A DNA stretch of 64,000 bases from CBDCMJ01 sp965224325 (lineage in GTDB: Bacteria > Chloroflexota > Dehalococcoidia > Lucifugimonadales > UBA3495): positions 1 through 64,000 of the forward strand of contig CBDCYT010000001.1 of NCBI GenBank assembly GCA_965224325.1, in the 5' to 3' direction. The notes beneath the pieces are model-generated. The model did no database searches. It had not been told where the DNA came from and was given only the letters and a program-made list of their open reading frames with translations. Positions 27,949 to 36,153 of this stretch are shown here, one piece after another; the stretch's first letter is position 1, and each line of letters begins with the position of its first letter. A program made the translations under genes and the position numbers.

Positions 27949-29319
27949 GTGCAGGTCAGTGGGGTCATCAGTGAGAACAATGAGTATCTAGACTCTCTCG
28001 GAAATCCGCGAGACATCTACATGCCTCTACAGTCTTCGCTCGCTGAGCTTGGGGAAACAGAGTTTCGAAACCGGTCCCAGCGGGCTAGCGGGCAGGTTTC
28101 CAGCGACTCTTTTACTTTCTTGCTGGACCCGATGCAGTTCCGCCCTGCCCCAACAGATTGGTTGCCGCGTATCATCCCCAGGTCCGAATGGCAAACAATC
28201 GCCGATGGCGTCCGTCAGCGTCTCAAGGCGATCAATCACTTTCTCGTTGACCTCTACTGTGGGAACCAGGAGGTTGTGCCTCCCGAAGTGATTTTTTCGT
28301 GTCGCCATTTTTATCCAGACCTCCAAGGATTTCGGCCGCCGAAGGATGTCTTTGTTCACATCTATGGTGTTGACCTCGTCAAAGTCGGCCAGGAATGGAC
28401 GGTGCTAGAGGATAACCTGAGAATACCGTCAGGGATTACGTATCAGATCAAACCGCGCGAACTTCTGGCCCAGTTTTTCCCCGATTTCATCAATGGCTAC
28501 GACATCGAGCCCTATGACATCCGCGAGACCTACTGGGAAATGTTCCGTTCGGTGTCGGCTCAAGCGGAGCCAGCAACCGTGCTGCTGACGGATGGCAAAC
28601 ACGGTGCGGCATTTTTCGAGCACCGGTTTCTTTCAGAGCTACTCGGGATACCTCTGGTGGAAGGGGCCGACCTTCACCGGGACCCCGACGGGCGGATCCG
28701 AGTGCAGACGCTGGACGGAGACATTCCCGTTGATGTTATCTACCGAAGAGTTGAGGACCTGGACATCTTCACGCCCGGACTGATGCAGTCCTACTTGGAA
28801 GGGAAGGTGATCCTCATAAACGCTATGGGAACCGGCGCGGCCGACGACAAGCTGGTCTATATGTACGCGCCTGAGATAATCAGGCATTACTTGGGCGAAG
28901 AACCCGTGTTGAAACAGGTACCGAGTTTCAACCTTCTCGCATCTGACCAGCGTCTCCACGTCTTAGGAAACCTCGACGACCTGGTCCTCAAAACCAGGTC
29001 TGGATATGGAGGTTTGGGTGTGTACGTCATGCCAGACCTTGGAACGGTCAATCGCACCAGCATCACCCAGCAGATCATCGAACGACCAGAGGCCTTTATA
29101 GCCCAGGAGACCCTGGACTTTTCCAAACACATGGTGTTGGATGTCGCTTCCGGCCAGCTGGTAGAACGCTTCATTGACCTGCGGGTGTTTGCCTTCCAAA
29201 ACGAGAATGGGAACGTAACCGTGCCTCCGGGCGGGCTCACCCGGGTTTCCTCTGGAGGCACTCGCATCACTAATAACTCGTCAGGTGGCATGTGTAAACC
29301 AACGTGGGTCGTACGGTAA
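27949..29319 (+). CDS. Circularly permuted ATP-grasp protein
   Basis: 456 aa, GTG start with a GAAGGGGG ribosome site. It matches circularly permuted ATP-grasp proteins (DUF404/DUF407). Supporting segments are WTVLEDNLRIPSGITYQI, DIEPYDIRETYWEMF, TVLLTDGKHGAAFFEHRFL, the glycine-rich VLKTRSGYGGLGVYV, and the C-terminal PPGGLTRVSSGG. These enzymes are thought to join a carboxylate to an amine using ATP. They occur with alpha-E and transglutaminase-like genes in a conserved operon whose product, perhaps a peptide tag, is unknown. That operon follows here. The tail differs from the usual SS.GGGSKDTWV end. Confidence 0.88.
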   Translation: MQVSGVISENNEYLDSLGNPRDIYMPLQSSLAELGETEFRNRSQRASGQVSSDSFTFLLDPMQFRPAPTDWLPRIIPRSEWQTIADGVRQRLKAINHFLVDLYCGNQEVVPPEVIFSCRHFYPDLQGFRPPKDVFVHIYGVDLVKVGQEWTVLEDNLRIPSGITYQIKPRELLAQFFPDFINGYDIEPYDIRETYWEMFRSVSAQAEPATVLLTDGKHGAAFFEHRFLSELLGIPLVEGADLHRDPDGRIRVQTLDGDIPVDVIYRRVEDLDIFTPGLMQSYLEGKVILINAMGTGAADDKLVYMYAPEIIRHYLGEEPVLKQVPSFNLLASDQRLHVLGNLDDLVLKTRSGYGGLGVYVMPDLGTVNRTSITQQIIERPEAFIAQETLDFSKHMVLDVASGQLVERFIDLRVFAFQNENGNVTVPPGGLTRVSSGGTRITNNSSGGMCKPTWVVR

Positions 29320-29328
29320 CTGAGAGCG

Positions 29329-30207
29329 ATGTTACTGAGCTACGCATATGTAGCAGAGTATCGGTACAACTCCGAGGTGTTCGAGAATGATAATTTTCTC
29401 AGACTCGTACCACAGTTGGACGACTACCAGGCTCCCATCCGCTATGAAGTCCTGACCCGTCCCTCGGGCGGGCAGGTCAGCTACAAAGACCGTTTCGAAA
29501 ACCTCGTCCATAGGGTGCGCGTCACGACGCAACATCGCGAGTTGTTAGTAGTATCGGTTGGCCAGGCGGAGCTGCGATCGAGGACACTACAAGCTGGCGA
29601 CGTACGACGTCTCATCCCCAGCAATGACCCAGAGAACTTAGACTTCCTCGGCCCCTCCCGTTTTGTTGAACCTCGCAAGCTCGCCGATTTTGCAGCAGGC
29701 ATACCCGGTATCAACGAATGGCTCGTTGAATCAGTTGTGAGGGTGGTGGACTGGGTGCATCGGAATATCGAATACAAAAGGGGAGATACCGACGTGCATA
29801 CGCCGGCCCATGAGGTGCTGCGCATCGGTCGAGGGGTGTGTCAAGACCAGACACACCTGGCCATTGGCCTGCTCCGTGCTCTGGGAATTCCCTGCCGGTA
29901 CGTCGGTGGCATTCGGACCGAGAGTGTAGGCGAAACCCACTCGTGGTTCGAGTTTTTGAACCCGCAGGTTGGCTGGGTGCCCGCAGACTGCACAACGAAC
30001 GTGGTCGGAGACCTTGGTGTAGGCGTCCTAAAGTTCGCCAACGGACGAGATTACTCGGACGCGGCCCCGGTTATCGGAACATTCGTCTCTCAGGGCGAAG
30101 GTAAACTCAGCAAAGTCCTGAATTGGGCGACGTTCGATGACCGCCCGTATTCCACTGAGGACGCAATCGCCAGGTTCTTGAATGATGGAAACGAGGATGT
30201 GACATGA
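29329..30207 (+). CDS. Bacterial transglutaminase-like cysteine protease
   Basis: 292 aa. An N-terminal beta domain of the bacterial transglutaminase type (AYVAEYRYNSEVFENDNFLRL) is followed by the papain-like core. The catalytic Cys is in GRGVCQDQTHLAIGLLRALG, the His in GETHSWFEFLNP, and the third residue in WVPADCT. It starts 10 nt after the ATP-grasp gene and overlaps the alpha-E gene by 4 nt, so the three are one operon. It probably cleaves or forms amide bonds on the product of the ATP-grasp enzyme. It has no signal peptide, so it acts in the cytoplasm. Confidence 0.88.
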   Translation: MLLSYAYVAEYRYNSEVFENDNFLRLVPQLDDYQAPIRYEVLTRPSGGQVSYKDRFENLVHRVRVTTQHRELLVVSVGQAELRSRTLQAGDVRRLIPSNDPENLDFLGPSRFVEPRKLADFAAGIPGINEWLVESVVRVVDWVHRNIEYKRGDTDVHTPAHEVLRIGRGVCQDQTHLAIGLLRALGIPCRYVGGIRTESVGETHSWFEFLNPQVGWVPADCTTNVVGDLGVGVLKFANGRDYSDAAPVIGTFVSQGEGKLSKVLNWATFDDRPYSTEDAIARFLNDGNEDVT

Positions 30208-30725
30208 CAACCGACCCACGCTCAGCCAGCAGCACAACCAATCCTTGGATAATTGACTCACGTGTCTATAACCTTATTTGGCTGGGAAGATGGATGGAGA
30301 GAGCCGACTCAATGTTGCGGGCAATTGATACCGCGGCGTTGCTGGCGGTGCGCACCGACGGCCCCACCTTTCAGAGCGGGCTTCAAACGGTTGCCGAAGG
30401 ATTCAGGGTCTCGGTAGAGGGTACAGACGATCTTCTGGATGCGCTGCTTCGGCAACGAAGTACAAGTTCAGTGTACGCAAGCATTGAGCGGGCCCGAGAT
30501 AATGCCAACCAGGTCGCACCATTGGAATTAATCCAAGCGTTGAATATTGTCTGTGCCACAATTGATGTGTCGAAGCCGTCGATCGAAGATCCCGCAGGTG
30601 CCCACGAGCTAATTAGCGACCATCTAACGCAGATGGCCGCTGCCTCCGGAGTGGTTGAGAACCTGTGGTTCCGAAAGGGACCGCTTTCCGAGGAAGAGGT
30701 CTATCGACGTTTCGTACAGCAGTAG
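30204..30725 (+). CDS. Alpha-E domain protein (DUF403), short version
   Basis: 173 aa. SRVYNLIWLGRWMERADSML and the helical SVYASIERARDNANQV are typical of alpha-E proteins, the usual partner of circularly permuted ATP-grasp enzymes. The common length is roughly 300 residues; here only about half is present, and the end (YRRFVQQ) is abrupt. The gene is either a true short form or a truncation. It overlaps the upstream transglutaminase gene by ATGA. Confidence 0.8.
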   Translation: MTTDPRSASSTTNPWIIDSRVYNLIWLGRWMERADSMLRAIDTAALLAVRTDGPTFQSGLQTVAEGFRVSVEGTDDLLDALLRQRSTSSVYASIERARDNANQVAPLELIQALNIVCATIDVSKPSIEDPAGAHELISDHLTQMAAASGVVENLWFRKGPLSEEEVYRRFVQQ

Positions 30726-30892
30726 AGTTACACCAGGACCAGTCTATTATCTCAACAGCCTGGTGCTCCACGACTTCTTCGATTTCTGGAGCCCAAGATG
30801 CATGCATCACCTTCGGATCTTGCACCCGAGCGCCCTGTAACACCGGACCATAGCCAGCTGATAACGTGGTTTTGACAAGTAAGGGAATCGAA

Positions 30893-31702
30893 ATGTGGCT
30901 TCGTACAAGTTGTGATATTACCTTTGATGTGAGCGTCCCTACGCCTTTTATCCTGATGCTCCGCCCTCGAAGCGGAACACATCAGCAGGTGGCGCATGAA
31001 GACTGCACGTTGACGCCAAGCGTACCGATCACAGAGTATGCGGACAGTTACGGTAACCTGTGCGAGCGATTGATAGCACCCCCAGGTGAGTTTTCTATCC
31101 GTAGATGTGCGGACGTTTCAACCGCAGACGGCATTGACGTGTCGCCTGGCGCGCCATTTGACGAGGTGCATAATCTACCGGACGAGGTTCTAACCTATCT
31201 TCTTCCCAGCCGTTATTGCGAGTCCGACCGGTTTATAGACCTCGGTAGGGAACTCGTAGACGGCGTCGAGCCCGGCTACGATCAAGTGGCTAGAATTGTA
31301 GGGTGGATCCGCACCTACGTGCGCTTCAATCCAGATTCTAGCAATTTTCAGATGTCGGCAGTCGAGGTCAACCAGCAGCGCGAGGGCGTATGCCGCGAGC
31401 TCGCTCATTTGGGCATCGCGTTATCCCGCAGTCTCTGTATCCCAGCGCGTATCGTTGTAGGCTATCTACACGAACTCGAGCCGATGGATTTTCACGCTTG
31501 GTTCGAGGCGTACGTAGGTGGCCGTTGGTACACCTTCGATGCAACGCAGGCCGTTCCACGTGGAGGGCGAGTTGCCGTCGCTTATGGGCGCGATGCGGCC
31601 GATGTGGCGATATTCAACCAGTTTGGCCCGGCGCTATATCCCAGAGCAATGGAGGTACGGGTCGAGATGCTCGACGCTCGCATCGGCTCAAGCGGTTTCT
31701 AG
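30893..31702 (+). CDS. Second transglutaminase-like protease
   Basis: 269 aa from ATG 30893 (AAGGGA ahead of it; a GTG at 30866 is a weaker alternative). It has an N-terminal beta domain, then SSNFQMSAVEVNQQREGVC with the catalytic Cys, GIALSRSLCIPARIVVGYL, the His in PMDFHAWFEAYVGG and the Asp in WYTFDATQ. It is a complete catalytic triad in the same family as the preceding transglutaminase but only distantly similar in sequence. It lies 168 nt after the alpha-E gene. The stop overlaps the convergent small gene by 15 nt. It probably acts in the same pathway. Confidence 0.85.
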   Translation: MWLRTSCDITFDVSVPTPFILMLRPRSGTHQQVAHEDCTLTPSVPITEYADSYGNLCERLIAPPGEFSIRRCADVSTADGIDVSPGAPFDEVHNLPDEVLTYLLPSRYCESDRFIDLGRELVDGVEPGYDQVARIVGWIRTYVRFNPDSSNFQMSAVEVNQQREGVCRELAHLGIALSRSLCIPARIVVGYLHELEPMDFHAWFEAYVGGRWYTFDATQAVPRGGRVAVAYGRDAADVAIFNQFGPALYPRAMEVRVEMLDARIGSSGF

Positions 31703-31927
31703 CCAATCCTCTGCAACCAAGTAGGCGGGCTCGTCAGAGTCATAGATAACCACAAACCACTGGGGTACATAGTGTGGCTCCGCATCCTGCCGCTCGGCAA
31801 ACACTTCGCTGTAATCCTCAATAGTCCCTGACTTCCCGTGAATCTTATCAGGCGGAGCAGACGACGTTGCATCGTGCTTAATACGGACCCTTTGTTGAAC
31901 ATCAAATAGATGTCCTGCTTCCCACAT
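31688..31927 (-). CDS. Small SH3-like protein (nitrile-hydratase-beta-like fold)
   Basis: 79 aa. FDVQQRVRIKHDA, the loop HGKSGTIEDYSEVF and YVPQWFVVIYD ... YLVAEDWLE resemble the SH3-like barrel of nitrile hydratase beta subunits and their small accessory relatives. AGAGGA precedes the ATG by 8 nt. No alpha subunit or activator is nearby, so an enzyme role is unsupported. It converges on the transglutaminase gene. Confidence 0.5.
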   Translation of the reverse strand: MWEAGHLFDVQQRVRIKHDATSSAPPDKIHGKSGTIEDYSEVFAERQDAEPHYVPQWFVVIYDSDEPAYLVAEDWLETA

Positions 31928-31987
31928 CTGTATATCCTCTTCCTGGATTCACGTGCAATAGCCCATTAGAGCAGCCTCTGCCCCCTG

Positions 31988-32200
31988 TTACCATAGGCAC
32001 GTTACGGTATTACGAACGCCAGAGATCGGGCGAATCTTGTGGCGCAGAATAACTGTGATGTCCTCCTCTGTATCCGCCTCGAGTGCGACTATGAAGTCAT
32101 ACGGGCCGTGCACTTCTCGAACTAAGGCGTTAGGGATGGTCCACAGCCGCTCTCTGACCGCCCCTGGTAGAACCTCTAGCCAATCAAGATATGCCATCAC
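31988..32200 (-). CDS. Stand-alone Lrp/AsnC ligand-binding (RAM) domain
   Basis: 70 aa (GTG 32200 or ATG 32197). Residues about 20-70 (LVREVHGPYDFIVALEAD, ISGVRNTVTCLW) match the beta-alpha-beta RAM domain of Lrp/AsnC regulators. There is no helix-turn-helix. Such stand-alone domains bind small effectors, often amino acids, and may pair with full-length regulators. No such partner is seen here. Confidence 0.75.
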   Translation of the reverse strand: MMAYLDWLEVLPGAVRERLWTIPNALVREVHGPYDFIVALEADTEEDITVILRHKIRPISGVRNTVTCLW

Positions 32201-32340
32201 GAAACCGGCGTACTATCCTACAAACGTTATCCCGTGGTTGGTCTACGGCCTGCTGGCGGCTGCGCTACAACACTCACCTTGTGCGGGTGGCCTGGGCGGA
32301 GGTGAGCACCACATCACGTTGCTAACATCGAGGATCTCGG

Positions 32341-32730
32341 TTAGCGCACCCTAGGTGCATTTTGGAGACCGCCTGCACCACTCCGGCTCCCAGACCATGG
32401 ACTATAGCGGCTCACAAATCCTCCGCCGCTACCGCCTCGGGTCCCATGCCCACCAGTACCGCCGCCACCGGAGCTCCGCTCCTCTCGAGGCCGGGCCTCG
32501 TTGACCGTGAGGGTTCGTGTTGGTTGGTGAAATATATGTCCGTTAAGGGCTTTAATAGCTGCTTTTGCTTGGATGCTCAGGGGCATCTCAACAAAGGCGA
32601 AGCCTTTGGGACGGCCCGTATCGCGATCACAGACCATATGGACCTCTCCGACCTGGCCATGAGCTTCGAAAACCTCGCGTAGCTCCTGTTCGGTCATTTC
32701 ATAAGCAAAGTTACCTACGTATATCCTCAA
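32341..32730 (-). CDS. RRM RNA-binding protein with Gly-rich tail
   Basis: 129 aa. I chose TTG 32730 because GAGAGG lies 6 nt upstream and the protein then begins with the RRM first strand, LRIYVGNFAYEM (RNP2). RNP1 is KGFAFVEM. The C-terminal 40 residues are Gly/Ser/Arg-rich, as in cyanobacterial and Chloroflexota cold-induced RRM proteins. It probably binds single-stranded RNA as a chaperone. It is followed downstream by the RAM-domain gene and preceded by a zinc-ribbon gene on the same strand. Confidence 0.88.
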   Translation of the reverse strand: MRIYVGNFAYEMTEQELREVFEAHGQVGEVHMVCDRDTGRPKGFAFVEMPLSIQAKAAIKALNGHIFHQPTRTLTVNEARPREERSSGGGGTGGHGTRGGSGGGFVSRYSPWSGSRSGAGGLQNAPRVR

Positions 32731-32823
32731 TCGTTTCCTCTCTTGCAGATCGGTGGCAGCCGGCCGCCAGTGTTTCAACAGAGGGGGCGAACGCCGCCCC
32801 TTCCGGTGTTGCCGGTTGCCTCT

Positions 32824-33135
32824 CTACCGGCTTGAGCCCTGCCTGCTGAAGCAATCGCTGCAGTAGACGGGGCGGTCGCCGCGGGGCAGGAACGGAACCG
32901 TGGTGTCCTTACCGCATTGCGCGCAGACCACGGGATGCATCTCACGAGGGCCTTGGCTATAGCCGCCGCCAAATCCTCCGCCGGACCGCTCGTTGCGTCG
33001 TGCCTGACGGCAAGTTTGGCAGCGCTTTGGGTCGTTGGTGAAGCCCTTTTCAGCGTGGAATGCTTGATCGTCCGCGCTAAAGGTGAAGCTTTGCCCACAT
33101 TCCTGGCAACTAAGGGTCCTGTCTTGGTAGCTCAT
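32824..33135 (-). CDS. Double zinc-ribbon protein
   Basis: 103 aa from ATG 33135, which has AGGAAGG 6 nt upstream; longer versions begin in non-coding sequence. There are two zinc ribbons: LSCQECGQSFTFSADDQAFH with RCQTCRQARR, then VVCAQCGKDTTVPF with VYCSDC. The first belongs to the small probable-zinc-binding-domain family that often sits next to RRM or cold-shock genes, as here. A Gly-rich linker (RSGGGFGGGYSQG) joins them. A role in RNA or ribosome binding is likely but unproven. Confidence 0.8.
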   Translation of the reverse strand: MSYQDRTLSCQECGQSFTFSADDQAFHAEKGFTNDPKRCQTCRQARRNERSGGGFGGGYSQGPREMHPVVCAQCGKDTTVPFLPRGDRPVYCSDCFSRQGSSR

Positions 33136-33327
33136 CGATGACCTTCCTAATATAACCTGGTATACCCCAGGCGTGTCTGAAAACATGCGAAGTGGTACCC
33201 ATGTTGCCGTCCACGTCGGCAAATTAGGGGACCAAAGGTAGAATAATGGTTTGCCGTACCGAGCCTGGCTGGAAACTAATCAACCTGACCAATGTCGCGT
33301 CCGGCTAGGCTGGAAAATTATTGTGCT

Positions 33328-33358
33328 TGGCGACCCGGAGCGGATTCGAACTACCACT
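33328..33358 (-). other. tRNA 3'-end-like remnant, possible attachment site
   Basis: Read on the minus strand, 33350-33328 is TTCGAATCCG then CTCCGGGTCGCCA. This looks like the T-loop, T-stem 3' side, acceptor strand and CCA end of a tRNA. The upstream AGTGG (33358-33354) can pair with CCGCT, but the loop is 10 nt instead of 7, and no 5' half is present because the Rieske gene lies there. It may be an att-site scar from an integrating element, or chance. Confidence 0.3.
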
Positions 33359-33680
33359 AGCTTTTAGCAGGCCCCACCAAAATATCTTTCCCTGCAACCC
33401 GCACTTCGTGAGCCGGAACACACCGCTGAGCTGGCGGATTTAATACTTCGCCGGTAACTACGTTGAATTTTGCCCCGTGAAGAGGACACTGGACTTGCTC
33501 CCCATCAAGGTCGCCATCTGAGAGGGTTCCTCCCCTATGGGTACAAATATCACCAATGACGTAGAAATTCCCATCGACGTTGGCCAACAGCACTGCTTCC
33601 TGGCCCAACAGAACCGATTTCATTTCCCCAGGGGAGAGCTCGCCGGTTTCGGCAACCTTTTCAAATCCTGACTCAGCCAT
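33357..33680 (-). CDS. Rieske [2Fe-2S] ferredoxin
   Basis: 107 aa. The cluster ligands are in GDICTHRGGTLSDG and VQCPLHGAKFN, the complete CxH...CxxH pair. It is the small soluble ferredoxin type (NirD/aromatic-dioxygenase ferredoxin-like), with no signal or membrane anchor. GGAGGTGG precedes the ATG. It would pass electrons to an oxygenase or reductase, but no oxygenase lies beside it. The C-terminus overlaps the tRNA-like remnant. Confidence 0.88.
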   Translation of the reverse strand: MAESGFEKVAETGELSPGEMKSVLLGQEAVLLANVDGNFYVIGDICTHRGGTLSDGDLDGEQVQCPLHGAKFNVVTGEVLNPPAQRCVPAHEVRVAGKDILVGPAKS

Positions 33681-33804
33681 AACTTGACCACCTCCGAGAA
33701 TATTGGGCCGTATTATTGATGCGAATTGGTCGAGGCAGCGAGGTGACCCAATCCCCTGAAACTAGTAGCCAGCTAAATACAACACGAAGATACGCGCAAC
33801 CTAT

Positions 33805-34188
33805 TTAGCCAGAGTCTGCTCTCACACTCTCGATTATTTTGGACAGATCTCGATTGAACTCTCCCTTGTTCAGCACAAGGTCGCAACCTAGATTCCTGGC
33901 CCGTTCCAACATGGCAACGTTTTCGTGGGGACCGAACGCTACTACTTTAACTCCTCCCGCTTCCTGGTGATCGATATTTTCTAAGACGTTGCTCCATATC
34001 GATTGGTCTCCCTCAAGGTCGACCAGAATCAAAGCGGGTCGACGACTTGCGTAGTGGTCCCAGAAGATTGATTCCGTGTTAGCCCGTTGCACTTCGTAAC
34101 CGAGTGGTTCAGCCAGGGCCTCAACTTTACCCAGAAAGAAAAGGTTTTGCCCAACTAGGAGAACAGTCTCTCTGTCCGAATCCAGCAA
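33805..34188 (-). CDS. Receiver-like (CheY-fold) single-domain protein
   Basis: 127 aa with a TTG start after GGGGG. ETVLLVGQNLFFLGKVEALA, PALILVDLEGD and KVVAFGPHENVAMLERARNLGCDLVLNKGEF follow the beta-alpha pattern of response-regulator receivers. Asp in LVDLEG sits at the phosphoacceptor place and Lys in LVLNKGEF at the conserved Lys place. The acidic pair near the N-terminus is missing, so it may be a pseudo-receiver. There is no output domain and no kinase next to it. Confidence 0.65.
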   Translation of the reverse strand: MLDSDRETVLLVGQNLFFLGKVEALAEPLGYEVQRANTESIFWDHYASRRPALILVDLEGDQSIWSNVLENIDHQEAGGVKVVAFGPHENVAMLERARNLGCDLVLNKGEFNRDLSKIIESVRADSG

Positions 34189-34352
34189 TTAGCCCCCTTC
34201 AGGTGCTGCCTCAGCAATGATAGCTGCTAGGGCTGCGGCGAGGTCACTAATTTTCCTCGTCTCGGGCCGCACGGACCGCTACCGGTCCCAGGTGCTGATG
34301 CCAATGGAATGTTCCTTTAGTAGCATCGTCATCGCGGGATGTGGCTATTATA

Positions 34353-35285
34353 CAACCGACATTCCCCAGATCGAACCACCTTTCCTGGATATAGCTCCCG
34401 CAGGGATGCTGCCAACTATAATCTCGCATTCCAAGGGCGTCAAATGCGTCCTGATTCGCTCAAATTCCTCCTTTCATGGACCAACCACCGTCCTGCCAAG
34501 CGTAAAATCTCCAAACCGCTTGTCTACGACCAAGTCTCTTCCTTGGGAAGCCCTTTTGCCCTGTACGACCCGGTACCCGTAATCAATCCCGACGCTCCTA
34601 AAGTGGACTAGCCAGGAGCCAGCCTAAGCCGACCAATTCGTTCCAGTATCCCGCCTAGCATTTCCCGGCTCACGAGCACCTCAGCAAGCTGAAACACCAG
34701 CCTTCTGGCATGGCGCACCAACCGCCCTCCAGTCTTGATCATCCTGGTTTGAAGGCTAGTCAGCGACCAGTGTTTCATCTCCTCCGGCACGGCCAGCCTT
34801 CTCAAGAAGTTGCCCAGGTTGTAAGCCATTACGAACAGTCCCAGCCTCACCTGGTTGGCCACGAACTTGTGGCAGGACAACCTGGTCCAGTTCAGGGCGT
34901 ACTTGCCTTCTTTGATCCATTGCTCCGCCGTGCCCCGGCCATTGTAAAAGCGGACTATCCCTATAGTTGGATAGGTCAGATTGGTGACTATGAAGCCCAC
35001 TCTGGGGAACAGCTCTCCCTGGTGCCACTCCACCTTGGCCACCATTCTTCGGGATACATTCCAACTCTGGGCCTGGTAGACGAAGTCATGATAGGAGACG
35101 ATGGGCTTCGGGGAAGGCCACTCCGTAGGCCGTACCAGCAAGTGCGCTATCTCCCGCTGCAACACCTGATTGGACCGCAGCCTGATGGCATAGCCGATGC
35201 TTCTCGCTTCCAGGTATTCGTATATCTCCGGCTTGGCAAAGGCGGCGTCAGCACGAAACAGCAGCCTGACGGTTCCGTTTGCTCT
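34353..35285 (-). mobile_element. IS1380-family element, truncated
   Basis: It includes the 3' part of the transposase gene (34608-35270) and about 250 bp of flanking IS sequence whose left end (GACATTCCCCAGATCGAAC at 34359-34377) resembles the left end of the full copy at 40963. The 5' half of the element is missing. Confidence 0.7.
34608..35270 (-). pseudogene. IS1380 transposase, N-terminal half missing
   Basis: Homology to the full copy at 41218-42549 begins at LRLLFRGDAAFAKPELYEYL-equivalent residues (here RLLFRADAAFAKPEIYEYL) and continues to the shared end RLRLAPG. The first roughly 215 residues, including the first catalytic Asp, are lost. The sequence before the match (GSTSVARAEDAGRANG) is unrelated. 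It is inactive. Confidence 0.85.
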
Positions 35286-35499
35286 CCCAGCATCCTCAGC
35301 CCTCGCTACACTTGTTGACCCCAAGTATAGCCGCTAGCCCGGCTCCCGCCACTTTCCGGCCGGATTTCTAGTATTATAACGACGGTTCTTCAATTTGGTC
35401 ATATTTTGGCCGGGAATCGCTTCGCGGGAGGCAAGGCCACAAAGCTGTCAAGCGCGTGGGCAGGTCACCATGAAGAGGTGCTCAAGGTACCTTTCTTGC

Positions 35500-36105
35500 G
35501 AACAGTCGTTGTAATACTAGGGTGCCTTCGACCGCGGCCTCCCAGGCCTTTATCAGGATGGCGGTCTGCCGGCCTTGGGGGAGGCCTGAGTCTTCGAGGG
35601 ACTGGGAGAGCTCGTTCAGGGTGGGTGTCGGGGTCTTGGGTGGCAATGGCGGCGAGCCGGGCGTCCAGTGTGAGCCGGTCGGTCGATGCTTTTTCAAGCT
35701 GGGCTGCGGCCTTCTGGTCCGCTGCGCCGGCCTCGAGGGCCAGTTGGTCCCGGAATTCCCTGAGCCGGGCTTCCTCGTCCTGGGTGATTATGCCGTCTGC
35801 CATGCTGTGGTCCACGCCGAGCTTCCAGCCCGCCTCCAGGGCTTGGTTGACGGTGTCGCCGTTCCCGTAGGAGCGCTCTGGGCGACGGCGATCATGTTGA
35901 GCCGCAGTTGAGTCTCGTCGAAGTCAGGGTACTCGGCGGCTTGGACGGCGAGCTGTACCATCTCCTGCCAGCCCGCTTGGTGGGCCTGGCGGCACTCGGG
36001 GTGTTCGCGGGACAGGATGCCAGCCTTCTGGTGGCAGAAGGGGCAGGTGCCGGCGGCTGATTTCAGGAGGTTGGAGATGGACAGTGCGTTACATTGTCCA
36101 CGCAC
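35500..36105 (-). pseudogene. Frameshifted gene with TerB-like helical segment
   Basis: Three overlapping minus-strand frames form one broken gene. The first reads ISNLLKSAAGTCPFCHQKAG and LSREHPECRQAHQAGWQEMV (zinc-finger-like). After a shift comes DHSMADGIITQDEEARLREF (TerB-like). After another shift comes LNELSQSLEDSGLPQGRQ. The 3' end runs into unrelated sequence near 35500. At least two frameshifts make it non-functional unless they are sequencing errors. Confidence 0.6.
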
Positions 36106-36153
36106 TGTTGAATGGATTCGTTCCTTTAGTACGAGAACTTTGGTTTTAGCAGT

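Noticed and set aside
34217..34611. Short plus-strand frames between the receiver gene and the IS1380 remnant
   Set aside because: They lie in noncoding flank homologous to the left part of the full IS1380 element.
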